A stretch of DNA of 64,000 nt, taken from contig NZ_BIFS01000001.1 in the NCBI RefSeq assembly GCF_003967555.1, positions 186,001 through 250,000 on the forward strand. The letters are read 5' to 3'. The notes below the pieces were generated by a model. That model was not told the origin of the DNA and did not search any database. It saw nothing but the letters and a program-made list of their open reading frames with translations. Position 1 is the first letter of the stretch. Each line of letters begins with the position of its first letter. Position numbers and translations under genes: made by a program. Of the stretch, positions 19,182-30,379 are shown piece by piece. Source of the DNA: Dictyobacter kobayashii (lineage in GTDB: Bacteria; Chloroflexota; Ktedonobacteria; Ktedonobacterales; Ktedonobacteraceae).

Positions 19182-21278
19182 TTATACGTCCAGTTCCTTA
19201 ATTTTGCGGGAATGTTCGGCCAGGAAGGTGCGTCTGCGCTCCGCATTTTTGTCTTCCATCAGTTCCGCGACCAGCTTCGCTGCCAGAACACCATCTTCCA
19301 TGGTGACACGCTTAAGCATGCGCCTAGCCGGATCTAGCGTGGTATCACGCAATTCTTTCGGGTTCATTTCACCCAGACCTTTGAAGCGCTTGAACTCCAG
19401 GTTCTGGGCATCGGGATGCAAGCGAATAAATTGTATGCGCGCCTCGTCATCCAGCAACCAGTGCACTTTGTTTTTGTATTTTACCGAATATAGCGGCGGA
19501 CATGCGATATAAACATGCCCCGTCTCAATCAGGTCGCTAAATTCTTGATGGAATAAAGTTAAAAGCAGACACTGGATATGCAATCCATCGACGTCAGCAT
19601 CGGTGGCAATGATGACACGATTAAACTTGAGTCGACTGAGATCGAACGTGTCGCGTGTACCGGTACCCAATACGTTGATAATGGTTCGGATTTCATCGTT
19701 CTCAACAATGCTTTTCAGATCAGCTTTAGCGACATTCAGCGGCTTTCCTTTGAGTTTTAGGACCGCCTGGAAATCTGAAAAACGCCCCTGTCCAGCACTA
19801 CCACCAGCCGAATCGCCCTCAACGATAAAGAGTTCTGCGCGCGAAGGATCATTTGTGTTACAGCGCAGAAATTTCTTTGACAGGCTGGTATCGATCAGTT
19901 CGCCGTTCTTTTTGTTACCCGCGCGCGCCAATTCTTCAACCAATTGCGCTTCGTTGCGCGCCTTCTGCATTTGCTGGATTTTCTTCAGCCACTCTTTACC
20001 AGCACTGACGTTGGACTCAAACCAATCTTTCAGGCCTTCGTCTACAACGGAACGCACCATTCCTTCTACCGGCGCATTGTTCAGACGATCCTTGGTCTGG
20101 CCCTGAAATTGCGGGTTGGTCAGCTTAATCGAAATAACCACATTTAAGCCCTGCTGGATGACTTCGGGCCGAAAACCATCGCGCTCACGATTTCTGATAA
20201 TGTTCCATTTGAGGGCATAGTCATTTACAACTTTGGTCAAAGCCGCTTTAAAACCAGTCTCGTGTACCCCACCATCGCGCGTTCTGACAGCATTTGCATA
20301 ACTGTACATCGAGATTTTGTAACCAGTGGTTGGCTGCAAGGCAACCTCAACGCGCACCTCATCCTTCTCTTTCATGATGCTAATAACATGCTTGAACAGA
20401 GGTGTGCTGGTGGTCGTTGCCAGGTCACGTACATAATCGGGCAAACCATCACGCGAATAGAAAACGCGCTCAACCTGCTCGTTAGTGGCATCATCCCAGG
20501 CTTTGAGATGAAAGGTAACGCCCCGATTGAGATAGGTAGCCGCCTTTAGACGGCTCTCTAATGACTCTAGTGAGTAGTATACGTCTGGATCAAAAATAGA
20601 ACTATCATATAACCAGCGCAACTGGGTACCATGTAGCTTAGGATCACACGGAGTGATCTGATGAGGCATGGCCGTTCCTCGGCTAAAGGTCTGGGAAAAT
20701 TCCTGGCCGTCCTTCCAGATCGTTAATTCTAATTTTTCGGACAAAGCGTTGATAACTGTCGAGCCAACACCATGCAACCCACCCGCAGTTTTGTATGCCC
20801 CTTCGGCGAATTTACCTCCAGAGTGAGGTACGGTCAGAATCACTGTCGCGGCAGGCAGATATTCTCCCTGGTAGAGCATTGGATCAAAAGGCATACCACG
20901 CCCTTCATCTCGAACCGTTACCCACCCATCTTGATCAATCTGTACCCAAATATTCTTACCATACCCCGCTACCGCTTCGTCTACAGCATTGTCCAACGCT
21001 TCCCAGATCAGATGTATTAGACCAGAGGTAGACGTAGAACCTATATACATTCCTGGGCGATGTCGGATGGCAGCAATACCTTCAAGTACCTGGATATCTG
21101 CCGATGAATAAGTTGTTGCACTCTTTTTTGTGCGTGTCGCTTGCTTTGTTTCTAATTTATTTGAAATCATGTCTTCGCTATGTTCACCTGTTCTCCTCGT
21201 GGCAAAAAGAGAGAGTTGCTCATGCTTGGCATCCGACTCATCTTGCGTAGGAGGGAGTGCATTGGGGGAACGAAACAT
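19182..21278 (-). CDS. Type IIA topoisomerase subunit B (GyrB/ParE)
   Basis: 698-residue ATPase subunit. After a ~55-residue variable extension come the GHKL ATPase motifs (HRPGMYIGS, EALDNAVDEA, VRDEGRGMPFD, TAGGLHGVGSTVINAL), the transducer lysine region QTKDRLNN, and the TOPRIM motifs EGDSAGGSAGQGR and DADVDGLHI. The C-terminal RFKGLGEMNPKEL is also present. Residues around SAGQGRFSDFQAVLKLKGK differ slightly from classical GyrB (AKQGRDR.FQA), so GyrB and ParE cannot be separated without a tree. It is the first gene of the pair with subunit A. Confidence 0.92.
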   Translation of the reverse strand: MFRSPNALPPTQDESDAKHEQLSLFATRRTGEHSEDMISNKLETKQATRTKKSATTYSSADIQVLEGIAAIRHRPGMYIGSTSTSGLIHLIWEALDNAVDEAVAGYGKNIWVQIDQDGWVTVRDEGRGMPFDPMLYQGEYLPAATVILTVPHSGGKFAEGAYKTAGGLHGVGSTVINALSEKLELTIWKDGQEFSQTFSRGTAMPHQITPCDPKLHGTQLRWLYDSSIFDPDVYYSLESLESRLKAATYLNRGVTFHLKAWDDATNEQVERVFYSRDGLPDYVRDLATTTSTPLFKHVISIMKEKDEVRVEVALQPTTGYKISMYSYANAVRTRDGGVHETGFKAALTKVVNDYALKWNIIRNRERDGFRPEVIQQGLNVVISIKLTNPQFQGQTKDRLNNAPVEGMVRSVVDEGLKDWFESNVSAGKEWLKKIQQMQKARNEAQLVEELARAGNKKNGELIDTSLSKKFLRCNTNDPSRAELFIVEGDSAGGSAGQGRFSDFQAVLKLKGKPLNVAKADLKSIVENDEIRTIINVLGTGTRDTFDLSRLKFNRVIIATDADVDGLHIQCLLLTLFHQEFSDLIETGHVYIACPPLYSVKYKNKVHWLLDDEARIQFIRLHPDAQNLEFKRFKGLGEMNPKELRDTTLDPARRMLKRVTMEDGVLAAKLVAELMEDKNAERRRTFLAEHSRKIKELDV

Positions 21279-21683
21279 CTACCCTTATACCTCTCTTCAG
21301 AATGCTTTGATTGCTTATTCAGCATACAGCCTTCATTCCTGAAAGTCAAGACAGAATTCGACCAAAAGTTCTAACCCCTCTGAAAGATTTGAGCATTTGT
21401 TCTTAAAACAGTTTGTATGGCTCTATTCTTGTCTTCAAAAATGAAAGTGGAAATACTTTCGCGATCCTTGCTATTTTTCCGTTACAGATACTTCTTTTTA
21501 GACGCATATACACAGGAAATTATCCTGTTGATTAAACTTTTGAGCTATTCATCCTTCCCTGATACCAAGATTATTTTTCTTTCGCTATCAATTCTAATTA
21601 CTGTTAATTCTCTTATACTATCTCACTGCCAGTGAAGATTTTCAAGTAGGAAGGATGGGATAAGCAATAGTGCTATTCATTGA
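21279..21683. other. Intergenic region upstream of gyrB-type gene
   Basis: About 400 bp with no supported gene. A frame encoding mostly hydrophobic and aromatic residues at 21417-21635 has no ribosome-binding site and looks like chance. The leader and promoter of the subunit B gene should be here. Confidence 0.45.
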
Positions 21684-21833
21684 CAGATTTATGAGCTATT
21701 GCTACTTCAGATCCACCTTGCAGGCATCTATCAGGAGTTTCAGCAACTGGATGCAGCACTGGAACATTATAAAGCTACTTTACAAATGATCAAGAGTCAT
21801 ACCCCTTTGGGCTATATAATAGAGACGCGCTGA
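21684..21833 (+). pseudogene. TPR-like gene remnant
   Basis: A 49-codon open stretch without a start codon. It encodes IYQEFQQLDAALEHYKATLQ, a clear tetratricopeptide-style helix pair, and ends at a stop at 21831. No other part of a TPR protein is nearby, so it appears to be the leftover 3' end of a decayed gene. Confidence 0.4.
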
Positions 21834-21964
21834 AGAGTAGTATTATGATAACCACAAGAATAACCTCAGCACACAGACAGACGACATAGCAGCCAATTAA
21901 GTGCTATAGTATTATACATTAGTTTGTTCTTACTACTATATTCTGGGAGCAAGGGGGTCAACCG

Positions 21965-22674
21965 ATGAAACCCATCGTTGGTCAATATGAATGTATACAT
22001 AGTTCTGGGGTTGGCTTGGATTACTTTACCTCTCGCATTGATCGACTCGTGCTGCAATCAAATGGCCGCTTTGTTCTAACAACACAAAATCGAAGCCGAG
22101 CAGCTAACGCCGCCCAATCCTTGATAAAAGGACAACAAGTCTCATCAGCGGCTCCAGAAACCCGCATGGAAGGGTCATATACACAACAAGATTTGTTGGT
22201 ATACCTGCAATTCGATCAAGGTGGTAGCGAACAAGCCCATATTACTCCTGATGAGGCGGGTATACAGATCGGCCCAAATTACTTCACCAAAGTGTCGGAT
22301 TCTACCATGCTGCCACCCACACATAGGCTGCAAAAAGATATGGATGATATCGCCAAGGGCCTAAAAATCGCCAGCACACTGGGGGGCATGGCCGTCAAAG
22401 CCGCTAAAACCATTCAGGGGACCATACAATCAGTACAGGAATCCAGTAGCCAGCAGAACGCGACGCCGACAGGATCTCCACAGCCATCAGGGCCTCCACA
22501 GGCCACCCTGGACCGGCAGCCACTCCCTATCAGCCACCCATGCAACAACCCACCGTCAGTTCAGCTTCTACACCAGCAAATAGCCGGCCTGAAGCTATCT
22601 TCTGCGATCAATGTGGGGCACGGTGCCGTCCAGGTAAACGTTTCTGCAATAGCTGTGGAGCACGCCTGGTATAA
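21965..22674 (+). CDS. Hypothetical protein with C-terminal zinc ribbon, one frameshift
   Basis: ~236-residue protein. The N-terminal ~110 residues form a mixed beta domain (GQYECIHSSGVGLDYFTSRI ... RFVLTTQNR ... GSYTQQDLLVYLQFD). A helical segment and a Pro/Gln-rich linker follow. The frame as given ends at 22726 with unconvincing sequence. Adding one C in the run 22506-22508 gives ATPGPAATPYQPP and then a clean double CxxC ribbon, FCDQCGARCRPGKRFCNSC, ending at 22674. This strongly supports a lost base. Function unknown. The domain may detect a ligand or regulate a membrane partner. The start has AAGGGGGT upstream. Confidence 0.7.
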
Positions 22675-22682
22675 TACGCAGC

Positions 22683-22967
22683 TTACCTGGCATGCTCCTT
22701 CATCAAACATTCATAGGCGGCAATAATACGTTGCATCTCTTTGGGATCTCCACCACAATCAGGATGATGGCGTTTGGCCAGTTTGCGATAGCGTCGTTTA
22801 ATCTGTTCTGGGGTTGCATTCGCCGGTAATCCTAGAACAGCCAGAGCCTGCTGGCGTAGTAAGATAGGCCGGGCGGGATTCGCATTGCTCTGCCAGAAAG
22901 TACGTACGCCAATCCGAACTGCATCCCATAATAAAAAGACAAACGATCTGGGTTGTTGTGAGCTCAT
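22683..22967 (-). CDS. Small J-domain protein
   Basis: 94-residue protein whose C-terminal ~60 residues form a DnaJ domain. NATPEQIKRRYRKLAKRHHPD contains the HPD tripeptide that stimulates the Hsp70 ATPase, followed by the helix IIAAYECLMKEH. The N-terminal 35 residues include an amphipathic, membrane-like stretch (FVFLLWDAVRIGVRTFW). A DnaK partner is not in the window. It may recruit Hsp70 to the membrane. It is convergent with the zinc-ribbon gene, with only 8 bp between the corrected ends. Confidence 0.85.
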   Translation of the reverse strand: MSSQQPRSFVFLLWDAVRIGVRTFWQSNANPARPILLRQQALAVLGLPANATPEQIKRRYRKLAKRHHPDCGGDPKEMQRIIAAYECLMKEHAR

Positions 22968-23237
22968 TCTCTTCTTTTCTACTTAATTGGATAGATATAA
23001 CTGATACGTATATCTATACTATACGCTATTCTTCTTCACAATGAAACGCATATCTGGCATCGCCCGTAAAATACATATCAGGAATAGAAGTTCTAGGTTA
23101 CCAGGTTTTCAAAATACCTGACTAGAGGGCGTATGATATGATGCCACAACTGCCTATTTCTGCAGTCTTGATATGTACTCATACTGGTATTTTTTTCTAA
23201 AAAGATCTTAAAACCAGCGGTCTAAAGAGGTGTTGTC

Positions 23238-24474
23238 ATGGCAAGTGAAACCCATACATCAGATAGCTCACTAAAATCAAAAACGACGAGTTTGTTCTCT
23301 GCTGCTAAAAAAGATGGAAAACCTTTACAACAATTTTTCCGTAAATTTAGTAACGATTGGGCAATGACCTTTTCAGGTGCCCTCGCTTATAGCTTGCTAA
23401 CAGCTATGCTCCCAATTGCAATTGCCCTGGTAGCTATTCTGGGATTTGTTCTGGCTGCGATTCCAGGCACAACATAGCACCAATATACTCGATGCGATAG
23501 GAGGCATACCAGGACTGGATTCAGCACAGAAAGACTTGATCCAAAGCGTAACAAAGCGTCTCACCCAATCAGCTGGTTTTCTGGCTATTGTGGCGGTTAT
23601 TCTGGCGGTTTTTGGCGGCTCCCGACTCTTTGTGGCAATTGAGGGATGTATGGATATCGTCTATCGCGTTCGACCCCGGCCTTTCTTAAAACAAAATGGG
23701 ATCGCGATTGGAATGATGTTGATCTTCACTATACTCATCCCCATTATGGTCTTTGCTGCCACGCTTCCTTCGGTACTATTAAACATTGTTGGCAATAATC
23801 CCGCCCTGAAGGCCATTCCATTTCTGTCTGCTCTGGCCAATAATGCGATAACGGTTCAGATCGCAGGCTACGCTGGAGGCTTGATCGCAGCATTCTTGCT
23901 GTTTGAGGCAATCTATGTGTTTGTGCCTAATCAGAAGATCAATCCCCGCAATAGCTGGCAAGGAGCCATTGCCGCTGCCGTCCTGCTGGAAATTTTCATT
24001 GCCTTATTCCCCCTTTATACCTCCCATTTTCTGGGAAGTTATCAGGGCCAGATTGGCTTCGCGGTAGTGCTGCTGGTTTTCTTCTACTACTTCGCGGTTA
24101 TCCTGATGCTGGGAGCTGAGGTCAATGCGTTCTTCTTTGAGCATGTTCAGCCCTTACCCAATGATCTGGCTACCTTCGTGAGCACAATGGGTGGCAAACT
24201 GAATCGAGATCGTCCCGACGCAGAGTCGCCAACCCATGTCGATTCCGAACCAACCGACCGTGCCGACTATGCCCACGTTGCTGATACACGCGTGAAAGAA
24301 GAGAGAAATCAGCAGAAAAATCAACTAAAGCAGCAAAAAATTGTGCATCAGCACCAGGAACCGTCTAAAACTAAAGAGAGCTCAGCGGGAAAGCTGCCGA
24401 CCACATTAAGCGTTGTGGCTGGATCAGTGCTCGCGCTGGTCATTGAAACATTCCGCATGCGCCATAGCAAATAG
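23238..24474 (+). CDS. YihY/BrkB-family membrane protein, one frameshift
   Basis: ~410-residue integral membrane protein of the YihY (formerly RNase BN) family. The conserved MTFSGALAYSLLTAMLPIAIAL start is split for citation as SGALAYSLLTAMLP. It continues with FGGSRLFVAIEGCMDIVYRV, IPNQKI-like FVPNQKINPRNSWQGA, and YQGQIGFAVVLLVFFYYFA. The cytoplasmic tail of ~100 residues is hydrophilic and Lys/Gln-rich. The frames separate near 23466-23475 (one surplus base); joining gives ...LAAIPG followed by STNILDAIGG. Role unknown in general; possibly transport. The 3' end overlaps the convergent DUF1464 gene by 51 bp. Confidence 0.82.
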
Positions 24475-25314
24475 CTGTTGAACTACTTCCGCGGCCAGAC
24501 CGGGCCGACTCAAGCCATGCGCCAGGATAGCGGCCCCCTGGGCGGCTTCGAATCCAATGAGCTCGGTCTCGCTTTGCGGATAGTGAAAAAATTGATAGTG
24601 ATCAGCAAAATATTCGATTATCATTTCTTTACGAGAGGCTGCTGGCTGCTGCGTATGCTCTAGCACAACGATGTCTTCGCTGTGATGGATCGCCAGCATG
24701 GCTGCCAGTTCTCTCGTCAATTGTTCAAATAGCGCTTGCGACACGAGCTCTTCCCTGGCCTGACTATTCTCTTCAACCTCCCCTGCTTCAGAGAAAACCC
24801 TCCACTCACCTACGCCATCTATTAATTGTCCATTTTTGATCACTGCTAACCGATAGGCGTTATTTAATAATTCTAAATGATGGAATGTGAGCTCTGACCA
24901 TGGAGCATCTTGCTTTCTCATTTGATAGAGTAGCGACGCAATACGGCAGAGGGTAGCCGATGAGCCAAAGTCGGCACGCAACAAGCGCCGATGGGCGGCA
25001 ATAGTAGGCAGATATCTAATCGAGGGCAATATATAGCTCTGTGGAGAAAGAGAGGGTAAGAGAGAAAGAAAATCTTTATACGCAGGTGCTATTTTCCATT
25101 GATCCACAGGCCGGTTGTCGAGAGAAACAAGCTCAGTTTCACCTGGGATTGCAACAGCGATACTTACAACTAAATAAGAGGCACAAGCCCGTTGAAGATA
25201 GGTTTGCAACGCAATAGGATCCTGGAAGTGCCGCCACTCTAACAGAGCATCATCCTCAGTAAGACAAATTTTCGCGCCTGTATCTGTATAATCGATACCG
25301 ATATAAATAGCCAT
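24424..25314 (-). CDS. DUF1464-like ASKHA-fold protein
   Basis: ~296-residue protein with a sugar-kinase/actin-like N-terminus (IYIGIDYTDTGAKICLTEDD). A later segment, LPSIRYLPTIAAHRRLLRAD followed by FGSSATLCRIASLL, aligns by eye with the hallmark of DUF1464, which reads PSxPxHRKxxRxDxGTADKxC. DUF1464 proteins are found mainly in archaea and were proposed to be butyrate kinase-like. In this copy the GTADK is replaced by GSSAT, so catalytic ability is uncertain. Start at ATG 25314 (AAGGAG 6 nt upstream); the frame extends 37 codons further without a ribosome-binding site. Confidence 0.6.
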   Translation of the reverse strand: MAIYIGIDYTDTGAKICLTEDDALLEWRHFQDPIALQTYLQRACASYLVVSIAVAIPGETELVSLDNRPVDQWKIAPAYKDFLSLLPSLSPQSYILPSIRYLPTIAAHRRLLRADFGSSATLCRIASLLYQMRKQDAPWSELTFHHLELLNNAYRLAVIKNGQLIDGVGEWRVFSEAGEVEENSQAREELVSQALFEQLTRELAAMLAIHHSEDIVVLEHTQQPAASRKEMIIEYFADHYQFFHYPQSETELIGFEAAQGAAILAHGLSRPGLAAEVVQQLFAMAHAECFNDQREH

Positions 25315-25806
25315 GAAGTCTCCTTGTTTTTTGCTGCTCAACCAATCACCTCTCCACTCGCCACCAGCTAACATTTCAAGCCCCAAATAGGGATATCGAG
25401 TGGCTTGTATTATAGCATGCAGCAAACAGCAATCTTCTTATCGAATGTCAGACGCCCATCGCCACCGCGCTCTTCGATACGATCTCCTGCGCCTGAGGAG
25501 CTCATACAAAATTTCTTCTCGGGCGCGGCAGCGGCCGCCCGCCCGGGAGCGACACGCTTCCCATAAAAAGAGGCAGCTGACCACAAGCCAGCACTGGCGC
25601 TTATACACTTTACACACATCACTACATCAGGCAGCGCGAAATCTCTTTGATAGCATTGGCGCGTTTCTTGACGCGAAGTAGATGAATCTGCTACACTTTG
25701 ACTCAACAAGAAAAAACCTCGTACAGCCATGGTTTGCAACGGTGCTGGCAATAAGAATTCTCTGTACATATGCATCCAAAGCATTTCTCATAAGAGGTCA
25801 ATATAT
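25315..25806. other. Intergenic region between divergent genes
   Basis: About 490 bp with no supported gene. It contains a short very G+C-rich stretch (about 25515-25555, with a NotI-type GCGGCCGC core) out of keeping with the surroundings, and a TATAAT on the minus strand at about 25408-25413. Neither is clearly a promoter or structure. Confidence 0.45.
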
Positions 25807-28706
25807 ATGCGAAGTGAAAGTCCATTATCCACTAACAGCCAGGAACATAACCGCCTGCGCAAAGCATTGCGTGAAAGTGAACTTTTACGAGAGTTGTCGG
25901 AGTTGCTGGCCTCTTCTTTGGATCCAACGCGTATCCTACAGGTGCTTGTAAGACGTGCAACAGAGGTCTGTGATGTTTCTCGCTGCGCAGTCTGGCTCCT
26001 GGATGATACCTGCACTCAATTCCTCCCTTCAGCCTATCATATGTCAACCCAGAACCTTAAAAGCAAAGTTTTTCAGGCCGCTGACCGGGTCTGGCACCAC
26101 AGCTCGATCGCCTTTAATAATCCTGTTATCCAACAACTACTTCAAGCACAAGGCCTGCTTTCACTCAAGGATCTCTCGGCTGAAGTTACGCTCCTGCCTC
26201 TGGCCGAAAAGTTTTTTGTGCGCTCGATACTGCTGGTAGCACTTATCCGAGAAGATCGGCCTGTTGGGATGATGTCGCTGGATAATCCTGGAAAATGTAC
26301 AGAATTTACCGATGACCAGTTGCAGTTGGCACGTGCCATCGGTCAGCAAGCGGCTGTCGCTATTGATAATGCACGGCTCTATCAAGAAGCTCAAATAGAA
26401 CGTCGACGTGCAGAACGACTGATTGAAAGGGCACAATCTATTTATCAGGTAGCGATGACGGTAAACTCCAGCGATAAGCTCTCCGAGGTGCTGGATATTG
26501 CTGCTGAACACCTGGCCAGGGGCCTCCATACAGACCAGGCCGCCATCGCTTTAATAGAGGCCGATCAACTCAAACTTGTCAATCAGCATATGCTTCCACT
26601 TGCATCTAGCACTCCATCCTCAAAGCTGACAGCATTTTCAAATTGCTGCCAGACAATCAAGCAACAAACACCGATGTTTATTTATCATGAGCAATTGACG
26701 CACGAAGAGCTAAGCTGGTTTAATTATTTAGGCATGGGAAACATCTTAATTATTCCTCTCTTAGTAGGGGGAACGCACTACCAGACATCCCAAGAACTGG
26801 AACAACAACCGTGCCCCAAAAAACATTGCGTTGGGTTTGCCTTTGTCGATTATCACCATCATTCTAAACCACCATCATCTGGATATATTGCCTTCGCGCA
26901 GGATATTGCCGCTCATTGTGCGCTGGCTATTGAAAAGGCATATCACTTAGCTGAGGCGCAACGGGCGGAAGCCCTGGCCAATGAACGGGCCAATACATTA
27001 AATGCAGTGTTTAATGCGATGACTGAAGGGCTGATTGTGTGCGATGCACAGGGCAAAGTAATGCTCAGTAATGAAAATGCTGCATACTTCCTTGGACTAA
27101 AGCATAAGTCAAAAAAACAACTGGCCACATACCTCCAGCATCATCCTCTACACACCCTGGCAGGTCAACCACTGGCGCCAGAACAATTTCCACTCACGCG
27201 TGCATTGCGAGGTGAGCGTATCCGAGGTGAGCGTTACCTGGATAAAGCAGGCGATGGTAGTGAACAGGCAATTGAAGTCAACATTGAGCCGTTGCTCGAT
27301 AATGAACAGAAAAAAATTGGTATCGTGAGCGCGTTCCGCGATATTACTGAACAGGTCAGAGTTGAGCGCCGCATTCGCCGCGCACTGGATACAATGCTGC
27401 ATGCAGCCGAAGCCGTTTCCGGCGTTACCAATATCAAAGAGATCCTTTATCGTGTGCTCGCTATGACGCTCACCGCGCTGAATTGTGAGCGCGGCGTAGT
27501 CCAGATCTACCAGGATGAGCAACAAAGCTTTTTGCCACTGCTATCGATTGGCTTTACAGAAGATGAAGTAAAGGTCTGGTTGAGCGAACAGGCAAACTGG
27601 TTCGCCCCAGACGGCAATCAATCCCCTGGCCTGCATGAACAGTTGAAAGAGGGCCATGCCACGCTGATCAATGAGGAGCAGCTCGATAAACACTCAACAC
27701 TCGTCAAACATACGCTGGTGCTGGCTACCCCGATCACTCATAACAAGCATCTACTGGGAATGATGCTGCTCGATCGCTCAACCCACTATAAGACGCCAGC
27801 TCATCAAACACCTCGCGCTACCCGTCCTCTGCCTGTGCTAGAATTCAATGCCTGGGATATGGCAGTAATTGAAGGAATCGCTCAGTTTGCTGGTCTGGCC
27901 ATTGAGCAGACCCACTGGCAACAGGAAGCAGAGATCGCGCGCATCAATGAAGCAACCATGCGCGAGTCCAATGAGCTAAAAGATGAGTTCCTGGCTATCA
28001 CTGCCCATGAGTTTCGTACACCACTGACCATTATCCTGGCCCATAGTCAGATGATGTCACGCCTGCTCGGTCGCGCCGTTGAGGTGGCACCAGAATTGAA
28101 AGAGCGGCTCAATGAGAGCATTTCTTACATTGAGGAACAAACACGTCAATTAACCAATATTGTTAATACCTTTTTGGAGGTGACGCGGCTCAATCGTGGG
28201 CAGATCGAGCTCAATCCAGAAGAGATAGATATGGCCGAGCTCATCAAAGAGCTGGTACTCAACCACAGTGCGACTTCAACTATTCACGAAATCAGTTATA
28301 CCATCAAGAAAGCTCATCGAGCCTATATCGTAAAGGGGATCGCGCACGCTTACAGCAAATTTTTGTTAATCTGCTGCAGAATGCGATCAAATATAGTCCA
28401 CAGGGTGGCCCTATTACGATTACGATGGCACAACGCCGCACTGATAATAAATACTCCTCAATTGAGATTGCGATCGCTGATCACGGTATTGGAGTTCCTC
28501 TGCAGGCACAACAACATCTTTTTGAGCGTTTTTATCGTGCCCCTAATATCGGCAATAGCCAGGCTCGTGGAGTCGGCCTTGGCCTCTATGTAGTTGCGGA
28601 ATTTCTACGCCTGCATAGCGGCTCGATCGAGGTAGCAAGTAGCGGCATCGAAGGTGAGGGCAGTTGTTTTACGGTTAGACTACCACTGCTCGAAAAAAAT
28701 CGCTAA
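25807..28706 (+). CDS. Multi-GAF/PAS sensor histidine kinase, one frameshift
   Basis: ~966-residue cytoplasmic sensor kinase. Domains in order: GAF (about 35-190), GAF (about 205-385), PAS (about 395-510), GAF (about 525-700), HisKA with phospho-acceptor His734 in AITAHEFRTPLT, and HATPase_c with DHGIGVP and GVGLGLYVV. No membrane segment is present, so it senses intracellular signals. The frame breaks at the G4 run 28335-28338: one more G gives GDRARLQQIFVNLLQNAIKY, which restores the N box. Start chosen at 25807 (AGAGGT upstream). No response regulator gene is adjacent. Confidence 0.87.
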
Positions 28707-28746
28707 ACAATATCCACACGGCAACAATTTAACGCCATAAGACAGA

Positions 28747-30225
28747 TCATATCTTTTCTTTGGGTTGCAGCCCACTAACAGTCGCGGCGGGAATGGCTTC
28801 ACGACCCTCGGCTGCTGAAATAGCGGCAACTTCGACCTTTTGCTGAGGACGTTCAATGAGTCTGCACAGTTTTTCTCCCAGGCGGATACCCGGTAACTCT
28901 ACCCAGCGATAGAGAGTAATTGCCAGCGGAATAGTTGTTATACCCACCCAGAAAGCATACACAACATATTGGGCAACTGGACTCCAGCCCATATACTGAA
29001 AATGAGGCAGCAGGCTGGCTTGAAAGTAGAGGACGAATGGATCGTGCCACATGTATAAGCTGAAAGAAATAAAGCCTATCCAGCGCAGGGGAGCCCACTC
29101 AAATGGACGCTGAAGCTGACGCGAGCCGTGCAAGATGGCAAATAAGAAGAAACCATAGGCGAGCGAAAAACCGTCTTGCATAAAGATGTCCCGGTAGCTT
29201 TCTAGAAAAACCTGATAAGGATCAAGAAAGTGCAAAGAAAGATGGATCATGTATATAGCATAATAATGCCAGATGTTAAATATAAACAGCAGGGCCAATC
29301 CAAAAGTTAAAAGCAATGGACAGAAGCGCGAGATACGAAACCTCATCTGTTCAGCTTCTGGCGCATGATGAAGATATATATACAACATACACACAAACAT
29401 ACCAATGGCAAAAGATTCAAAAAACTTGCTCACGGTACCAAAAATATAAGGTCTGAGCACCTGCAGCAGTGCATGCGGAATGAAAGCATCCAATTGATTA
29501 GTATCTGCTAGTTTGAAGCCCCAGTAGCGGGTTATCACCCCCCAGGCAAACATCATTAGCAAACAAAAACTCAATTTAAGCATGCGAAAACGAAGAGATC
29601 CCCAACGCACCAGGCGGCCCATTAGCCAGGCCAGCAGGGGTAACAGGAGATAAAACTGAAATTCGATAGCCAGGGTCCAGAAAGGAGGATTAAGCTGCTG
29701 ATAGGTCGCAGGAAGATCCATACGAAAAGTCAGAAAAAGCAAAATCTTGTCCCAATAAGCTGGTTGCAAATAATCGGGGTTGAGATAAAAAAGCATCAAG
29801 AAAAGCGCGACATAATAGGCAGGCAGAATACGGAAGACACGACGTATATAAAAACGCCGCAACGAGGGCCAATCGCTATCAAATAACATTGATTTAGCAT
29901 AAGGCAAAAAGAGAAGGAAACCAGAAAGCAGAAAAAAGAGGAGTACGCCCGTCTCACCAATCAAGGCCAGAGAACTTATCATAGCACCAAAATCACCAAA
30001 AAACGGATGCCAGACGTGGCCAATATAGGACCAAAGATTCAGATGAAAACTGACCACTCCCAGACATGCCAGGGCGCGTACTCCATCCAAGGCATAAATT
30101 GTTTTTTTCTGCTTCCCGTCCTCAAGCGAATACGTTACAGCCTCGCTCCACTTTTGTATTTTATTTTGTATTTTGCAAACATAATCGTTTGTAAGCGCTC
30201 CTAATGTTTCCTTCCCTATCCGCAT
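28747..30225 (-). CDS. Acyltransferase 3 family membrane protein
   Basis: ~492-residue integral membrane O-acyltransferase (OafA/YrhL type). The N-terminal signature is YALDGVRALACLGVVSFHL with the catalytic-type His, followed by FLLSGFLLFLPY and about ten hydrophobic segments. The region RRFYIRRVFRILPAYY is the conserved basic motif between TM3 and TM4. It probably transfers acyl groups from a cytoplasmic donor to a cell-surface glycan. GTG, GTG and ATG lie in tandem at the start; ATG 30225 is best spaced from AAGGGTGA. It is convergent with the histidine kinase gene. Confidence 0.87.
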   Translation of the reverse strand: MRIGKETLGALTNDYVCKIQNKIQKWSEAVTYSLEDGKQKKTIYALDGVRALACLGVVSFHLNLWSYIGHVWHPFFGDFGAMISSLALIGETGVLLFFLLSGFLLFLPYAKSMLFDSDWPSLRRFYIRRVFRILPAYYVALFLMLFYLNPDYLQPAYWDKILLFLTFRMDLPATYQQLNPPFWTLAIEFQFYLLLPLLAWLMGRLVRWGSLRFRMLKLSFCLLMMFAWGVITRYWGFKLADTNQLDAFIPHALLQVLRPYIFGTVSKFFESFAIGMFVCMLYIYLHHAPEAEQMRFRISRFCPLLLTFGLALLFIFNIWHYYAIYMIHLSLHFLDPYQVFLESYRDIFMQDGFSLAYGFFLFAILHGSRQLQRPFEWAPLRWIGFISFSLYMWHDPFVLYFQASLLPHFQYMGWSPVAQYVVYAFWVGITTIPLAITLYRWVELPGIRLGEKLCRLIERPQQKVEVAAISAAEGREAIPAATVSGLQPKEKI

Positions 30226-30379
30226 CACCACTTCACCCTTTTATCATTTTATTAAATTTTTGCTTTACCTATATTGTAAAGCACATGAAAAATTTTTCGA
30301 CTGGCTTGCAATTGTTAAAGGATGAGAGATAAACATTGGAATTCCCAGGAAAGAAAGTCATGCGACCCACACAGCCAAT

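Noticed and set aside
21417..21635. 72-codon frame upstream of the zinc-ribbon gene
   Set aside because: Hydrophobic chance-like composition, no ribosome-binding site.
25410..25784. 124-codon minus-strand frame
   Set aside because: Composition is not protein-like, it overlaps a G+C-rich patch, and no ribosome-binding site is visible.
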